DNA of 64,000 bases from the NCBI GenBank assembly GCA_949358305.1, contig OX442314.1, forward strand, positions 57,421,369 to 57,485,368, given 5' to 3'. The stretch comes from Strigamia acuminata. Lineage: Eukaryota > Arthropoda > Chilopoda > Geophilomorpha > Linotaeniidae. The notes beneath the pieces are model-generated. The model had not been told where the DNA came from. It searched no databases and worked only from the letters and a program-made list of their open reading frames with translations. This document shows, one piece after another, positions 54,362 to 64,000 of the stretch. Each line of letters opens with the position of its first letter. Within the stretch, counting starts at the first letter, position 1. The position numbers and the translations under genes were made by a program.

Positions 54362-55333
54362 TGTGGTGATCTCAAAATACTTCACCAACTTAGAAGATAA
54401 AATTAATTGTCTTCTAATTAATTTGACTGTGGCACACGCCAAGTCAGATCATGTGACCGAGGGGAGAAATCCTCTCTAGGCACATATCACCCCAGGTTGT
54501 CCGGGGTGAAAACGGTTATTAGCCGTTATGGTGCAATATGGTGTAATAACCACTAGTTGCACCCATTTGAGCTAAGTGCGCAGGTTTTCTGCGCAATATT
54601 GAAGCGTGCTGGGCTCGCGCCTTGGCTCAAATTGGGACTCTGAAAAATACAACAACAACCTCAACATCACTGCTTTTGCTCCTGAAAGAAAAGTATTGAT
54701 AGAGGACCGTTGTAACTCAGTTTCACCTGCTATCTTTGTGTCACCCAAAGCACAAAGCCAGCAATTCAGCTTGAATTAGCCGTCGCTAATTCCAGCTATC
54801 GAGAAGTAGAAGTTTCCCGAAGTGACGTGAACCATCGCCGTCGCAGCAGCGCGAACTGTTGCCACCGCCATCGAACGCCAGTCGGACGCCCGTGACCGTG
54901 AACCACCGCCAGCGAGCCGTCGTACGAGTTACGGAAGAAACCCACGAGAACCATCGTCTTCGATCATCGTTCGTGAGTTTACAGAACGAAGACAATTTGC
55001 CTTCGCCTAACAACTGTGTGTTGTTTAAGCGCCATTTTAGCGCTTTGTAGCTTGCAACAGTCGTTGCAAGCCCTTCCATTGTTTCCGCTCATTTCATTTC
55101 GCGACTTGTCGCATTTTGTGATATTTCTAATCATTTTAAACTAGTCATTGTAATTAAAACCGAATAAATACATATTTGTGATTTTTATTGATAAAACTGT
55201 CTTTTTATTTCTTTTCCTTAAACTTAACCCCTAGATAATTTAAGGCCGCCGATTGTAAGTCTTTTATAGCATTCACCTGCGGTTTCTGCTTAATTTACTA
55301 GAAATTAAGTGGATAAAAACCCGGATCGCAGCA
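54362..55333 (+). repeat. 5' LTR of element 3 (972 bp) with hairpin array
   Basis: TGTGGTGATC to GCAGCA; same family as the solo LTR at 37257-38221. Hairpins lie at 54488-54508 (CACCCC/GGGGTG), 54511-54527, 54577-54595 (TGCGCAG/CTGCGCA), 54734-54757 (CTTTGTG/CACAAAG), 54773-54792 (GAATTAGC/GCTAATTC), 55027-55045 (AAGCGC/GCGCTT) and 55050-55071 (GCTTGCAAC/GTTGCAAGC). The solo LTR keeps these stems, with changed loops or paired changes at some. Confidence 0.92.
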
Positions 55334-55335
55334 CG

Positions 55336-55353
55336 TGGGGGCCCGTCCGGGAT
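55336..55353 (+). other. Primer-binding site of element 3, tRNA-Pro
   Basis: TGGGGGCCCGTCCGGGAT, two bases after the LTR, matches the murine-leukaemia-virus tRNA-Pro site at 17 of 18 positions. Confidence 0.88.
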
Positions 55354-55444
55354 AGTCATTGTATAACTTTGTTAGTTAAAATTTACCCGCCATTTTTATC
55401 TTGCTTATCTTTCTTCTCTATCCTTTCTAAATCCTCATTGAAAA

Positions 55445-58400
55445 ATGGCGACTCCTTCAGAGAAGAGACCGAGAGGAAGGCCGGCGAAGAGACGAGTGGC
55501 GATCGATCTACCAGTCGTGGATCAAGAAGTGACTGAGTCACAAGAACTGTTTGAAGCCATGGATCAAACAGCTAACTCTAACTCGGCACAGTTAATCGTG
55601 AATGAATTCACGCAAGCGTTGGAGCGACAACAGCCATCCCCGCCCAGCGGCCAGTTGGACTTAAATAATCCAACTGGAAGTGGCCGTTCCAAGACGCAAA
55701 ACGATGATTTGAATTTACGAATTCAATCGTCAAGTGCAGAGCACTCGCTGAATTCATCACCAGTCCAAGGTGCAGCACAGCAAGATTCTGAGAATTCCAA
55801 TATGGAAGTTTCTCATTCTCCCGTGCGTGTTACCATGATGGACGCACTCCGTGAGCAAGCCAGGCTCGAGGGAGTAAAAGTCACTAGCGAAATGACTGTG
55901 GAACAAATCCACAAAGCTATGGTTCGCAAACAAAGCCAAAAAGACGTTGAAATTGTGAGAACAGGCTTGCAAGCAGAGTTCGAGCGAATGCATGCAGAAA
56001 TGCAGCAGCAAAATGCCGAACTAAAACAACAACGTGCGAATGACCATGTTAAGTTGTTACAATTAGAGCAGGAAAAAGCTTCCTGGCTAATTACTGACGA
56101 AGAGCAACAACAAAGGCTCGAGCAACTAAATCAAGCACAAAAAGATTTAGAAATTGCTAATGAAAATTTGAGATTGGCTAACGCAAATTTGCGAGAAGCC
56201 AACACAAATTTAATGACTGCCGAACTAACCGCCCCAGTTCGAGCGAGGGAAGCAATCCCCTCATGTTCTCGAAATTACGAGAATTATGCTGCAGAACAAG
56301 CAGCAAGAGCTAAGAGATTAGCACAACGAGAAAACGAAGTATTTCTCGCTCGACAGCAGTCAGTAATTGATGCTGGTCAAGCCGCCAAAAGTCAAAGTAT
56401 TGCAGAGCAGTTATTGCGTGCCGACTTAGCTGCGCAAGCTCGTGAAAACGAAATTCTTCGCGCAGATCTATTGACGGTACAAGAGAACTTTGCAGTAGTC
56501 GTACAAAAAGTACAAGACGATTGTGGCGAAGATAATTTTGCAAAGCCAGCCCCAGTTTTGCAAAAAGGTGCTTCCAAATCACCTGAGTTGATTGATTTAA
56601 CATCAGCTAAACCAAAAGTCAGTCGACAATCAAGTTGGACTGACAGTGATGACTCACGCAGTAGTCGTGGAAGCCGTAATAGTCATCACAGTCGCAAAAA
56701 GCGAAAGCGACAACCAGACCCGACCGAATATCATTCCCCAAAAGTTCCGCAAGATTCGGATCGATTCTTTAGCAATAGCGACCGATTAATTGGATTGCTA
56801 GAGAAAAAGAACAAAGAACGTGGGAAACCACACGATCGTGGACGCACACACGATAATCCGCGAGAAGGCTCACCAAAACGCGATTGTCACAACGACATCC
56901 GTGATGGGCCGAGATACCGTGGAAATCCACCAGGTGGTGACCCACCAGGTGGAGATAGTTCAGATGGACATGGAGGTGGCCACTCACGTGACCACAATTC
57001 GAATGGCAATCGAGGTGGAAGGGGACCACCAAATGGAGACCGTCGTCCGCCAGATGGCGACGATCCTCCGGACCCTGATCCGCCGCCAAATCCGAATCAT
57101 GAATCTGCGTCAGATACAGATTCCTCACACCCCAGTGTGAGAGGGCGATCTCGTCATAGAACGCGTGGGAGAACTCAAAGACCCGATTTCTACACGAAAG
57201 ATGAGATTGACCAGTTGTTGAGGCAAAACGCTCAACAACAGCGAAAAAACAGAAGGGATAAAATTATTCTGCAAAAAATAAATGAATTTACTTCTGATAA
57301 ATGGACTCATCAAACAACAGATGAAAAATTCATTAGATGGGATCGAGTTATCCCACATGCCTATAATGGAAGTTGGCAAGCAGGGTCAAACCTCTTGCTG
57401 GAAATATTCGAACTAGGCAAAGTTCATAGCTTTAGCTGTGAAGGTGCATTGGCCCATCTAGTACCAAGAATACTGGTTGGCGATGTCAAGGAGTGGTTTC
57501 GCAGGAAAGACTTCACGAAGTGGGATGACTTCGTTAAACAATTTATGTTTAAATTTGGTGAATCGAGCGAAGACATCAAGACGCTCTGGAGATGTCTTAA
57601 GCAGCGAAAAGGCGAAAGCTTACATTCGTACATGCTAAGAGCAGAGAATCTGCTTGGCAGAATGCCACATGCTGTTACTGATGCAACAGCAGATGATCAG
57701 TTTAGAGCTGGTCTCACAGAATATAGTAAAAATATTCTGATGATGTCGGACGCTCCCGACCCGGGGAAATTCTCCGAGTTAAATGAGTTCATGGAGGTCA
57801 ATCAATTGCGCATTGACGAAAAGTACAAAGCTTACCTTACAGATACCGAAAGGTCAGCGTACTTAAAGCGAGAGAAAAGACTTGCTGAGCAAAACAATGA
57901 AACCTTTAATGGTTTGAAATTGTTGCAGCCACCTAGTTACGAAGACTTTCTAGACGAGGTGGAAGGGAAGAGTTCGAAAAAAGAATCTTCCAAAAAGGAC
58001 GTCAAAAATCCTCATTCAGTTCCTAAGTTACATGCAAATATAACTGGAGCTGAAACTCCGCCGTCTGAAGCTGAAGAAGCTGAAGAGGAGGAGGAAGAAG
58101 GAGATGAGACGTTGGCTTTATTGGCCAAAGCAGCGGCGTTGTTAGCAAAAAATAACCCCGTTGCAGGCAAATGGAAGCCAAGAATGAAACCAAAAAATGT
58201 TTCATTTGACGCATCAAAGGTGAATACCGAAAGGAATTCAAAGTCACCTGCGGTGTCGCCCGAGCGCCGGTCTGACGCTCGTTCTCGTTCTGCCTCGCCA
58301 GCAGCAACGAAAAAGAAATCGCCTGCCACTGATCCATGCAATTTATGCAAAAAATTAGGGCATTGGCAAAAAGACTGCCCATCCTCCAAAAAGGACAAAC

Positions 58401-58468
58401 CAGTGTCAACAGCTGAGTTTGAAAAAGCAGTCAAGATCATAACTGACATGTTTCGAAAAAACTTGTAG
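55445..58468 (+). CDS. gag: Gag polyprotein of element 3
   Basis: 1007 residues from ATG 55445, uninterrupted. Residues 7-17 (KRPRGRPAKRR) form a textbook AT-hook core, PRGRP in basic context. A Gln/Glu-rich coiled-coil region (about 170-330) includes an ENLRLANANLREANTNLMTA heptad stretch. A Gly/Asp/Pro-rich linker follows (about 490-560). The capsid-like region (about 610-800) contains SDKWTHQTTDEKFIRWDRV and GESSEDIKTLWRCLKQRKGE. The zinc knuckle is CNLCKKLGHWQKDC (about 965-978). It ends RKNL at the slippery site. Colinear with Gag of element 2. Confidence 0.93.
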   Translation: MATPSEKRPRGRPAKRRVAIDLPVVDQEVTESQELFEAMDQTANSNSAQLIVNEFTQALERQQPSPPSGQLDLNNPTGSGRSKTQNDDLNLRIQSSSAEHSLNSSPVQGAAQQDSENSNMEVSHSPVRVTMMDALREQARLEGVKVTSEMTVEQIHKAMVRKQSQKDVEIVRTGLQAEFERMHAEMQQQNAELKQQRANDHVKLLQLEQEKASWLITDEEQQQRLEQLNQAQKDLEIANENLRLANANLREANTNLMTAELTAPVRAREAIPSCSRNYENYAAEQAARAKRLAQRENEVFLARQQSVIDAGQAAKSQSIAEQLLRADLAAQARENEILRADLLTVQENFAVVVQKVQDDCGEDNFAKPAPVLQKGASKSPELIDLTSAKPKVSRQSSWTDSDDSRSSRGSRNSHHSRKKRKRQPDPTEYHSPKVPQDSDRFFSNSDRLIGLLEKKNKERGKPHDRGRTHDNPREGSPKRDCHNDIRDGPRYRGNPPGGDPPGGDSSDGHGGGHSRDHNSNGNRGGRGPPNGDRRPPDGDDPPDPDPPPNPNHESASDTDSSHPSVRGRSRHRTRGRTQRPDFYTKDEIDQLLRQNAQQQRKNRRDKIILQKINEFTSDKWTHQTTDEKFIRWDRVIPHAYNGSWQAGSNLLLEIFELGKVHSFSCEGALAHLVPRILVGDVKEWFRRKDFTKWDDFVKQFMFKFGESSEDIKTLWRCLKQRKGESLHSYMLRAENLLGRMPHAVTDATADDQFRAGLTEYSKNILMMSDAPDPGKFSELNEFMEVNQLRIDEKYKAYLTDTERSAYLKREKRLAEQNNETFNGLKLLQPPSYEDFLDEVEGKSSKKESSKKDVKNPHSVPKLHANITGAETPPSEAEEAEEEEEEGDETLALLAKAAALLAKNNPVAGKWKPRMKPKNVSFDASKVNTERNSKSPAVSPERRSDARSRSASPAATKKKSPATDPCNLCKKLGHWQKDCPSSKKDKPVSTAEFEKAVKIITDMFRKNL

Positions 58469-58502
58469 ACGCAGATCCATCAGGTCTAGTGGACGCTGCG
58501 TC
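58456..58502 (+). promoter_or_regulatory. Gag-pol -1 frameshift signal of element 3
   Basis: A AAA AAC at 58456-58462 in the gag frame. After a 5-nt spacer GACGCAG (58468-58474) pairs with CTGCGTC (58496-58502) and, inside, CCA (58477-58479) with TGG (58490-58492). The 10-nt loop TCAGGTCTAG resembles that of element 2, while the stems differ. Confidence 0.86.
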
Positions 58503-61500
58503 ACCTCCGAAATCGGAATCAGAGAATGAAAATCTGAAGATAATGGAAGATGTTGGAGAAGTTATTGATGAATTAATTCGTCAAACAGAACTAAAAGAAA
58601 AAGAATCTCTTGAGTTAAAGAAGGAGATTGTCGGCGAAACTCCGACTGAAGAAGACACTTCCAACATTCAAGATAAAGTCGAAGTTAAAGACGATAGACC
58701 AAGCTCAGTTCCAGAGACACCTGGAATTGAGGAGTGCATTAAGTTATTTGCAGCTACAACTCTTGATACCAATGAGTTATTAGATGAATTGCCTTTGGAG
58801 CCTCCAATTACAACTCATCATAAATTGCGCAAGTTTGAGTGCAAACTGGCTGGAATACCAAACAGCCAAGACCTTCCGACGTTAAAGTTAGAAACGTTAA
58901 AAGGTGTAATAACTGGTATGTTGGACTCAGGAGCAAATAAGAGCTTCCTAGCCACTTCAGTTATTAATCAATTAGGTCTAGAAAAATATCTACGACCTAT
59001 CGGACCTGGTGTCAGAGTTACGACGGCAAGTGAAGAAGTCACTCCAGATGGAACCATTCATCTTTCATTTCGATGGACACATGGCACGTTACGTCATCCG
59101 TTCATCGTAATACCAAATAAGTATCCCATGGTACTATTGGGTTGCGATTTTATGAATAAATTAAAAATCCAACCTAATCCACAGACGATGTCTTGGAATT
59201 TCACGCAACCTGTGGATGCAGATTTACCCTACATTCCACAAGCGTTGCTGGAACGTTATTTGGAGAAAATAGAGGAACCCGATTCCTCATTTATGACCTT
59301 TGCAAAAGCTTACGCTGCAAGTGTAACTCAAGGCAAAATTGATGAAGAGAATTTTATCCAAAAGTTAGTCGAAGAAGCTAACTTAAATTTGGAACAATCC
59401 AAATTATTAGAAAAGATGTTATCCAAACATAAAAGGATTATTTCTAAAGATCCAGGTAAAACACACCTGGTTAAGCACAAAATTGAGCTTGACACGGAGA
59501 AACCCATCCGTGTCCCCTTTAAGAGCATAAACCCTCAAAAAAGGGAAATAATCAGACAACTTTGTCAAGACATGATTGACAAAGGCGTAGTCGTCAAAGC
59601 TGAAGGCGATTACGGAATGCGGCCAGTCCTAGTCATGCGACCTGGAAATGACCCGCGTCTGTGTATTGATTTCCGCCCCATCAATACACATACTAAGTAC
59701 AACCCACCTCAAATGCCAACAATTGAGGAAATTCTGCGAGAAATCGGAGAATTCGAGTGGGTCAGTACTATAGATCTGACCAAGGGATATTGGCAGATAG
59801 AATTGCGACCTGAAGACAGAGAAAAAACTGCCTTCTGGAGCCCAATGGGAAGACTAATGTTTTTAGTCATGCCTTTCGGATTAGTAAACGCACCAACTAC
59901 TTTCCAAGAATTGATGGAAAAAGTTTTGGGTGACGTTTACAGAAAATTTGCATGGGCATATTTGGATGACATAATTGTTGTATCTAAATCGTTCGAAGAA
60001 CACATTAAACATTTAGATATAGTGTTTAAAAAATTGGCAGAAGCTAATTTACATGCGCATCCTGGCAAGACGCATCTCTGTAGAAAGGAATTAATTTTTC
60101 TAGGCTACAAAGTAGGAGTAGAAGGACTTGCAGTAGACCCTAAAAAAGTCGCTGCAATTACGCAATTTCCGGCTCCTACCAATCTTAAGGAATTACAAAG
60201 ATTTCTAGGCATGGTGAATTTCTTTCACCGCCTAATCAAGAATTTGGCCACAGTGGCAGAACCACTAAGGCCACTCTTGAAGAAAGATGCGGAGTTCGAT
60301 TGGGAACTGCATCATCAGGCAGCGTTCGACGCAATAAAAGACTTGCTTACGAATGCTGAAACAATGAAGATGCCTGACTTGTACATGCCATTTATTGTTC
60401 ATACTGACGCCAGTAGACAAGGGTTGGGTAAAGCCCTTACACAAAAGAAAAATGTGGATGGCCAAGAAGTCGAAATGCCATGCGTGTATGCAAGCAGAAG
60501 CTTGCAACCCGCTGAAAAGAATTATACTGTGACAGAATTAGAATGTCTCGCAGTAGTATGGGGATTGCGCAAATTTCGCCCATATTTAGAGTACACTACA
60601 TTCACTGTACAAACGGATCGCCAAGCACTTAAGTGGTTGATGTCGTTATCTGACCCGTCGGGCAGATTAGCTCGTTGGCAAATGGAGCTGATGGCGTATT
60701 CGTTCAAAATACAATACGTCAAAGGTCCGCTGAATGTAATAGCAGACGCATTGTCACGTGCACCTGTCAGCGCGCCTGACGAACCAGAAGACGATGGCGA
60801 TAATGACGATTTATTATCATATTGTCCATCTCCTTGCCGAAGTTGGCAAATGGGAAAATTGAACGAATTACCCAAGTCGATAATAGTCAATGAAGATGAT
60901 CAAGCATTAATTAATTTTTGTATTAATATGCATGATCCGTCAGGAACCCCTGACGTCGAATTAAGAGCTATGATGGCTAAAAAATTTGAGCTGCCAACAA
61001 CGAATGTTTTAATAAAAGCATTTGCAGCTAAAATTGCGAAGCAATTAGAATGTGATCCTCCAACGAGAGATGACATTATTGCGGCGCAAAAAGCAGACAA
61101 ATTTTGCCAACATATTCGCAATTACTTGTTAAACAAGCAATATCCAAGTTACATAGTAACTCGTCTTCAAAGAAGAAATTTTGAAAGGCACGCGAGTACT
61201 TATCTCATTGAAGAAGATATGTTACTCCACTATCATCCTACCTCTACCGATGAATTAGGAGAGGATGGTAGGGCACTTAAAGTTGTTGTGCCAAGAAAAT
61301 TGATTTATAAAATCATATGGTTGATGCACGGACATCCACTGTCCGGCCACCCAGGCATTGCGAGGACAATGTACAGAACTCGAAGAGTTTATACCTGGAA
61401 AGGTATGAAACGTGATATTACACGTTTTATTCAACATTGTCAAGGATGTCAGGCATGCAAGCCGAGATCGAAGACCGAAATTGAAGGTGCTCAAATTGGA

Positions 61501-62714
61501 CCATTTGGACCATTTGACTGCCTCAGTGTGGATTTGTCTGGCCCAAAACCCAGAACCAGAAGAAACAATACCCACATTTGCGTCATCGTAGATGTCGCTA
61601 CACATTGGCCCGAATTATTTCCAATGTGTAATCCAACGGCAATGAAAGTTGCCAACACAATTTATCACTTATCAATAACTTTTGGATTTCCAAGACAAAT
61701 TATAAGTGATAATGGACCTCAATTTCGATCACAGGTCTATAAAGAATTTTGCAAAAAATTCGACATGTCGCCAACACCGACATCAATTTATCGGCCACAG
61801 AGTAATCCTGTAGAAAGGACCAATCGTGACATAAAATATTTGGTTTCGATTTATTCTGATATTCACGACCAATGGGATGAATATCTGCGCGAGTTCGCAT
61901 TCAGTTTGAGAACAACTGTAACAAGAGGCAGAGATTATTCTCCAGCTTTCTTGAATTTTTCCGAGAATTAAGAATTCCTTGGGATCCAAGAATTCCGGAA
62001 GGAATTTTGGTCATTGATCCAAAAAATCAGCATTTATATGTTCAGAAATTAGAAGCAATAATTGCAGAGACGTATCAGCATATGATGTCTCACGTCTTAG
62101 ATTTGAGACGCCGTGTCGAAGCTGAAAAATCAGATAAGAAATTCGACAACTTCAGACAAAATGATTTAGTCTGGCGAGAGTCTCATATTCTCTCAAATGC
62201 CGCTAAAGGAATAGCAGCAGGCATTTCACCGAAAAGGAATGGGCCTTATGTAATTGTCAAAAGGTTGCAAGGAGGCGCCTTTCAACTTCGACGGCTGAGC
62301 GATAATAAAAATTATCCAGCCGTTCACGGCACTGAATTAATGCCGTACTTTCCCGTTTTCAACCAAGAAATTTGGCTGGAAGGGGAGGAAGTGGGTCAAA
62401 AAACAAAAAATATTGTTAATACCTTGGATGATGCTGAATTATCCAAAATTCCTGTCGAAAACACGGAATCGAGTGAAAAATCGAAACTCAAAAATAACAA
62501 AGTCGATGAAATAAACAAGCGACTTGAAAATGTTTCTCTTGATGAAAATCTAGAAAAGGAAATGTTTTTAGAAAAAGAGAAAATTTCAAACAATGAAGTA
62601 AATAACTCATCTGACATTGGAGACGATGCTGATGACAATCTAAACAAGTTGGATTGTACTTCGCGAAAGTCAAAGTACAACTTGAGATCTCGCGTTCCGC
62701 GAGCCAAGACATAG
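58456..62714 (+). pseudogene. pol: pol of element 3, one frameshift in integrase
   Basis: Open from the frameshift site to 61971: protease MLDSGANKSFL (about codon 157), RT with MPFGLVNAPTTFQ and YLDD (about 501), RNase H HTDAS (about 650), integrase zinc motif (HGHPLSGHPG, CQGCQACKP) and DDE core (SVDLSGPKP, ISDNGPQF, NPVERTNRD). At about 61955 a T-run is one base shorter than in element 2, giving a stop at 61971. The frame that continues (62007-62714) carries the GPY module (RNGPYVIVK) and the acidic tail. In RNase H the usual TDH reads TDR. A single indel in a homopolymer could also be a sequencing error; otherwise pol looks intact. Confidence 0.9.
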
Positions 62715-62954
62715 CGTTGACTTTCACCTTTTGGGTTTACCCAAAAAAGATCCGAGAGAGCAATCTCGTGACGTCATTCGTAGTCCACACTCGAATGGCA
62801 ACGTTCACAATGCGTTATAATTTGTGACGTCATTCGGTGTCACCGAAACAAGTTCGTTTCTCCAATCAACGAACTTAGCCACTTTTCCGATAAGTTTTGA
62901 AGTGGATGCATCGACTCCGATACAGCACGACAGTTTTTCTTGATTCAGCGAACT

Positions 62955-63020
62955 GTAAGTTATTTTTCTGAAAGAAAAATTCGATAAATATATTTAATAT
63001 AATTTATTAATTCTTTCTAG
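62955..63020 (+). other. Predicted leader intron upstream of ORF3, element 3
   Basis: Donor GTAAGT at 62955 and acceptor TTCTTTCTAG ending at 63020, 38 nt before the ORF3 ATG. Same place as in element 2. The 240 bp between pol and the donor has no ORF. Confidence 0.5.
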
Positions 63021-63058
63021 CCGAAAGAATTTCTTTTTCGACGCGAAAAAGAAGGAGA

Positions 63059-64000
63059 ATGGCAGACGACGAAGTCAACCTCCATGCGGACGATGAAACG
63101 CCGATGGAAGGAGCCGGTAACGACGTCCAATTATCGTTACAAGAGAGGATCGAGAGGGATCGAGAAACGCCATTCGCGCTTCCCGATCACGTGCCGACTC
63201 AGCACCCGCTGATTTTTCGGGCGGCGTTGCCCGAAAAGATCAGAAGACTGAAGACGGCAAACAACACGTGGTGGAAGTTGCGCCACGACTTCTCGAAGTC
63301 CGCCCTGCAAGGTCTTGGAGCAAAAGGCCGGTTCATCGAGCGCCTTCACGTCAACGGAGTCGACGAAATCGAGTGGACGCTCGACGAGAGCCCCCCAGGA
63401 CCACTAGCTGCCGAGTTGCTGCACAACCAGTGGCCAGTGACGCCTCGAGAGCGTCACGAGCGCAGAAGAGTGCTCAGGAGCACCGGAATTAATTACGGTG
63501 CTCTCCACCAAGTGAGGAAAAACCTCAAAACGACTCAGCGAGAAGTCGTTAAGCGGTACCGTCAGTCCGTTCGTGACGGAAACCCGCAATTTCCCGTCAC
63601 ACAAACCGAGCTCCACCAGTTGGCGCTCGCCGGGTGCTTCAATGATTTTCCGGGATTCTTCCCGTCGAAAGCACTCCGAGCCGCCGCAGTGCAGCTTCGC
63701 GTCGACGAAAATCGACAACTGGCTCAAGAACACGAGGCAGAGGAGCAAGCGCGATGCGCTCTCCCTTTCTATCGAGAAGATGAACTCCCGGCCCCAGCGG
63801 CCATCAATCCTCCGCCGCAAGACGAGGATTTGAGGGTGGGAAGACTCCCTCCGCCGGATCAAGCAACACGCCCGATGTTTCGAGAATCCAGCCGCGATCG
63901 AGAGGAGCGACAGAGGCGATCGCGCCTATATTCGACTGAAGCACCGCCACCACGCGCGCAGTCGCGACGAGGACGGACACAAGAGACGTTTGGCTCGTCG
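63059..64000 (+). CDS. Third ORF of element 3 (partial at right edge)
   Basis: Open for at least 314 codons from ATG 63059 (MADDEVNLHADDETPMEG) and still open at the window end. Residues about 45-115 match the joined exons of the element 2 ORF3 (ALPEKIRRLK, LRHDFSKSAL, IEWTLDE against LEWAMKRD). There is no intron at the place where element 2 has one. A mixed helical region follows with LHQLALAGCFNDFPGFFPSK; element 2 has HQLAMGGCFHADFVPNPYPE at the equivalent place. Then comes an Arg/Pro-rich stretch (RDREERQRRSRLYSTEAPPP). No signal peptide or membrane segment is seen so far. Function unknown. Confidence 0.78.
   Translation, partial: MADDEVNLHADDETPMEGAGNDVQLSLQERIERDRETPFALPDHVPTQHPLIFRAALPEKIRRLKTANNTWWKLRHDFSKSALQGLGAKGRFIERLHVNGVDEIEWTLDESPPGPLAAELLHNQWPVTPRERHERRRVLRSTGINYGALHQVRKNLKTTQREVVKRYRQSVRDGNPQFPVTQTELHQLALAGCFNDFPGFFPSKALRAAAVQLRVDENRQLAQEHEAEEQARCALPFYREDELPAPAAINPPPQDEDLRVGRLPPPDQATRPMFRESSRDREERQRRSRLYSTEAPPPRAQSRRGRTQETFGSS

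Larger units (their letters stand above)
54362..64000 (+). mobile_element. Ty3/Gypsy LTR retrotransposon, element 3 (right end outside window)
   Basis: Order: 972-bp LTR, tRNA-Pro PBS, gag, -1 frameshift site, pol with one frameshift, leader intron, ORF3 running off the edge. It is closely related to element 2 throughout gag and pol. It lies in an exon of the LEDGF-like gene in opposite orientation, after GTCG (54358-54361), the likely target duplication. Its 3' LTR is outside. Confidence 0.94.

Noticed and set aside
54786-55079. Antisense LTR ORF starting MEGLATTVASYKA, also present in the solo LTR
   Set aside because: The shared start comes from a conserved hairpin; the two frames diverge completely in the middle, so there is no protein conservation.
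1-64000. tRNA or rRNA genes
   Set aside because: No B-box-like plus acceptor pairing or rRNA-like blocks were noticed on either strand; the tRNA-like strings are primer-binding sites.

Overview
The window is eukaryotic, most likely from a small invertebrate and probably an arthropod. Host genes carry short introns (60-71 nt, GT..AG) and belong to metazoan families: a LEDGF/HDGF-type integrase-binding domain, a ZYG11/ZER1-like leucine-rich-repeat protein, and JAZ-type zinc fingers. No bacterial features, CRISPR arrays or tRNA genes were seen. About 70% of the window is mobile DNA, mostly Ty3 (Gypsy) LTR retrotransposons, several of them nested or inserted into genes.

Layout. 1-6289: Ty3 element 1 on the minus strand, intact as far as it is visible (pol, -1 frameshift site, gag, PBS, 5' LTR). 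6290-9328: unassigned DNA with hairpin repeats, a small charged ORF, a minisatellite and a decayed PIF/Harbinger-like transposase. 9329-18389: Ty3 element C on the plus strand, broken but with both LTRs. 18390-19978: small minus-strand ORFs and a diverged LTR relic. 19979-33465: a small DNA transposon split by Ty3 element 2 (20613-33218; LTRs about 99.6% identical, 4-bp target duplication). 33672-39014: two tandem copies of a ZYG11-like LRR gene on the minus strand, one intact and one killed by a solo LTR. 39964-42487: a deleted minus-strand Ty3 copy. 42452-49862: Ty3 element 4 on the plus strand, 5'-truncated, with an open but catalytically substituted RT-RNase H and a large third ORF. 50285-53252: MITE-like inverted repeats and a zinc-finger gene. 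53587-54361: the 3' part of a LEDGF/HDGFL2-like gene, cut by Ty3 element 3 (54362 to the right edge).

The best candidates for something undescribed are these. (1) Arrays of short RNA hairpins inside the LTRs; in element 2, five successive hairpins keep one core motif while their outer stems change sequence on both sides. (2) A third ORF downstream of pol that looks spliced and is homologous between elements 2 and 3, with no resemblance to Env. (3) A uniform gag-pol -1 frameshift module (slippery heptamer plus hairpin 5-9 nt downstream) in all four elements where it is visible. (4) A Ty3 element inserted into an exon of the gene for the LEDGF-type integrase-binding domain, which is the host tether of lentiviral integrase.

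Logic of the elements: the LTR drives a genomic RNA, a tRNA-Pro-like primer starts reverse transcription, Gag is made by default and Gag-Pol by -1 frameshifting, and ORF3 is probably reached by splicing. Elements 2, 3, C and 4 carry lesions; element 1 shows none in its visible part.
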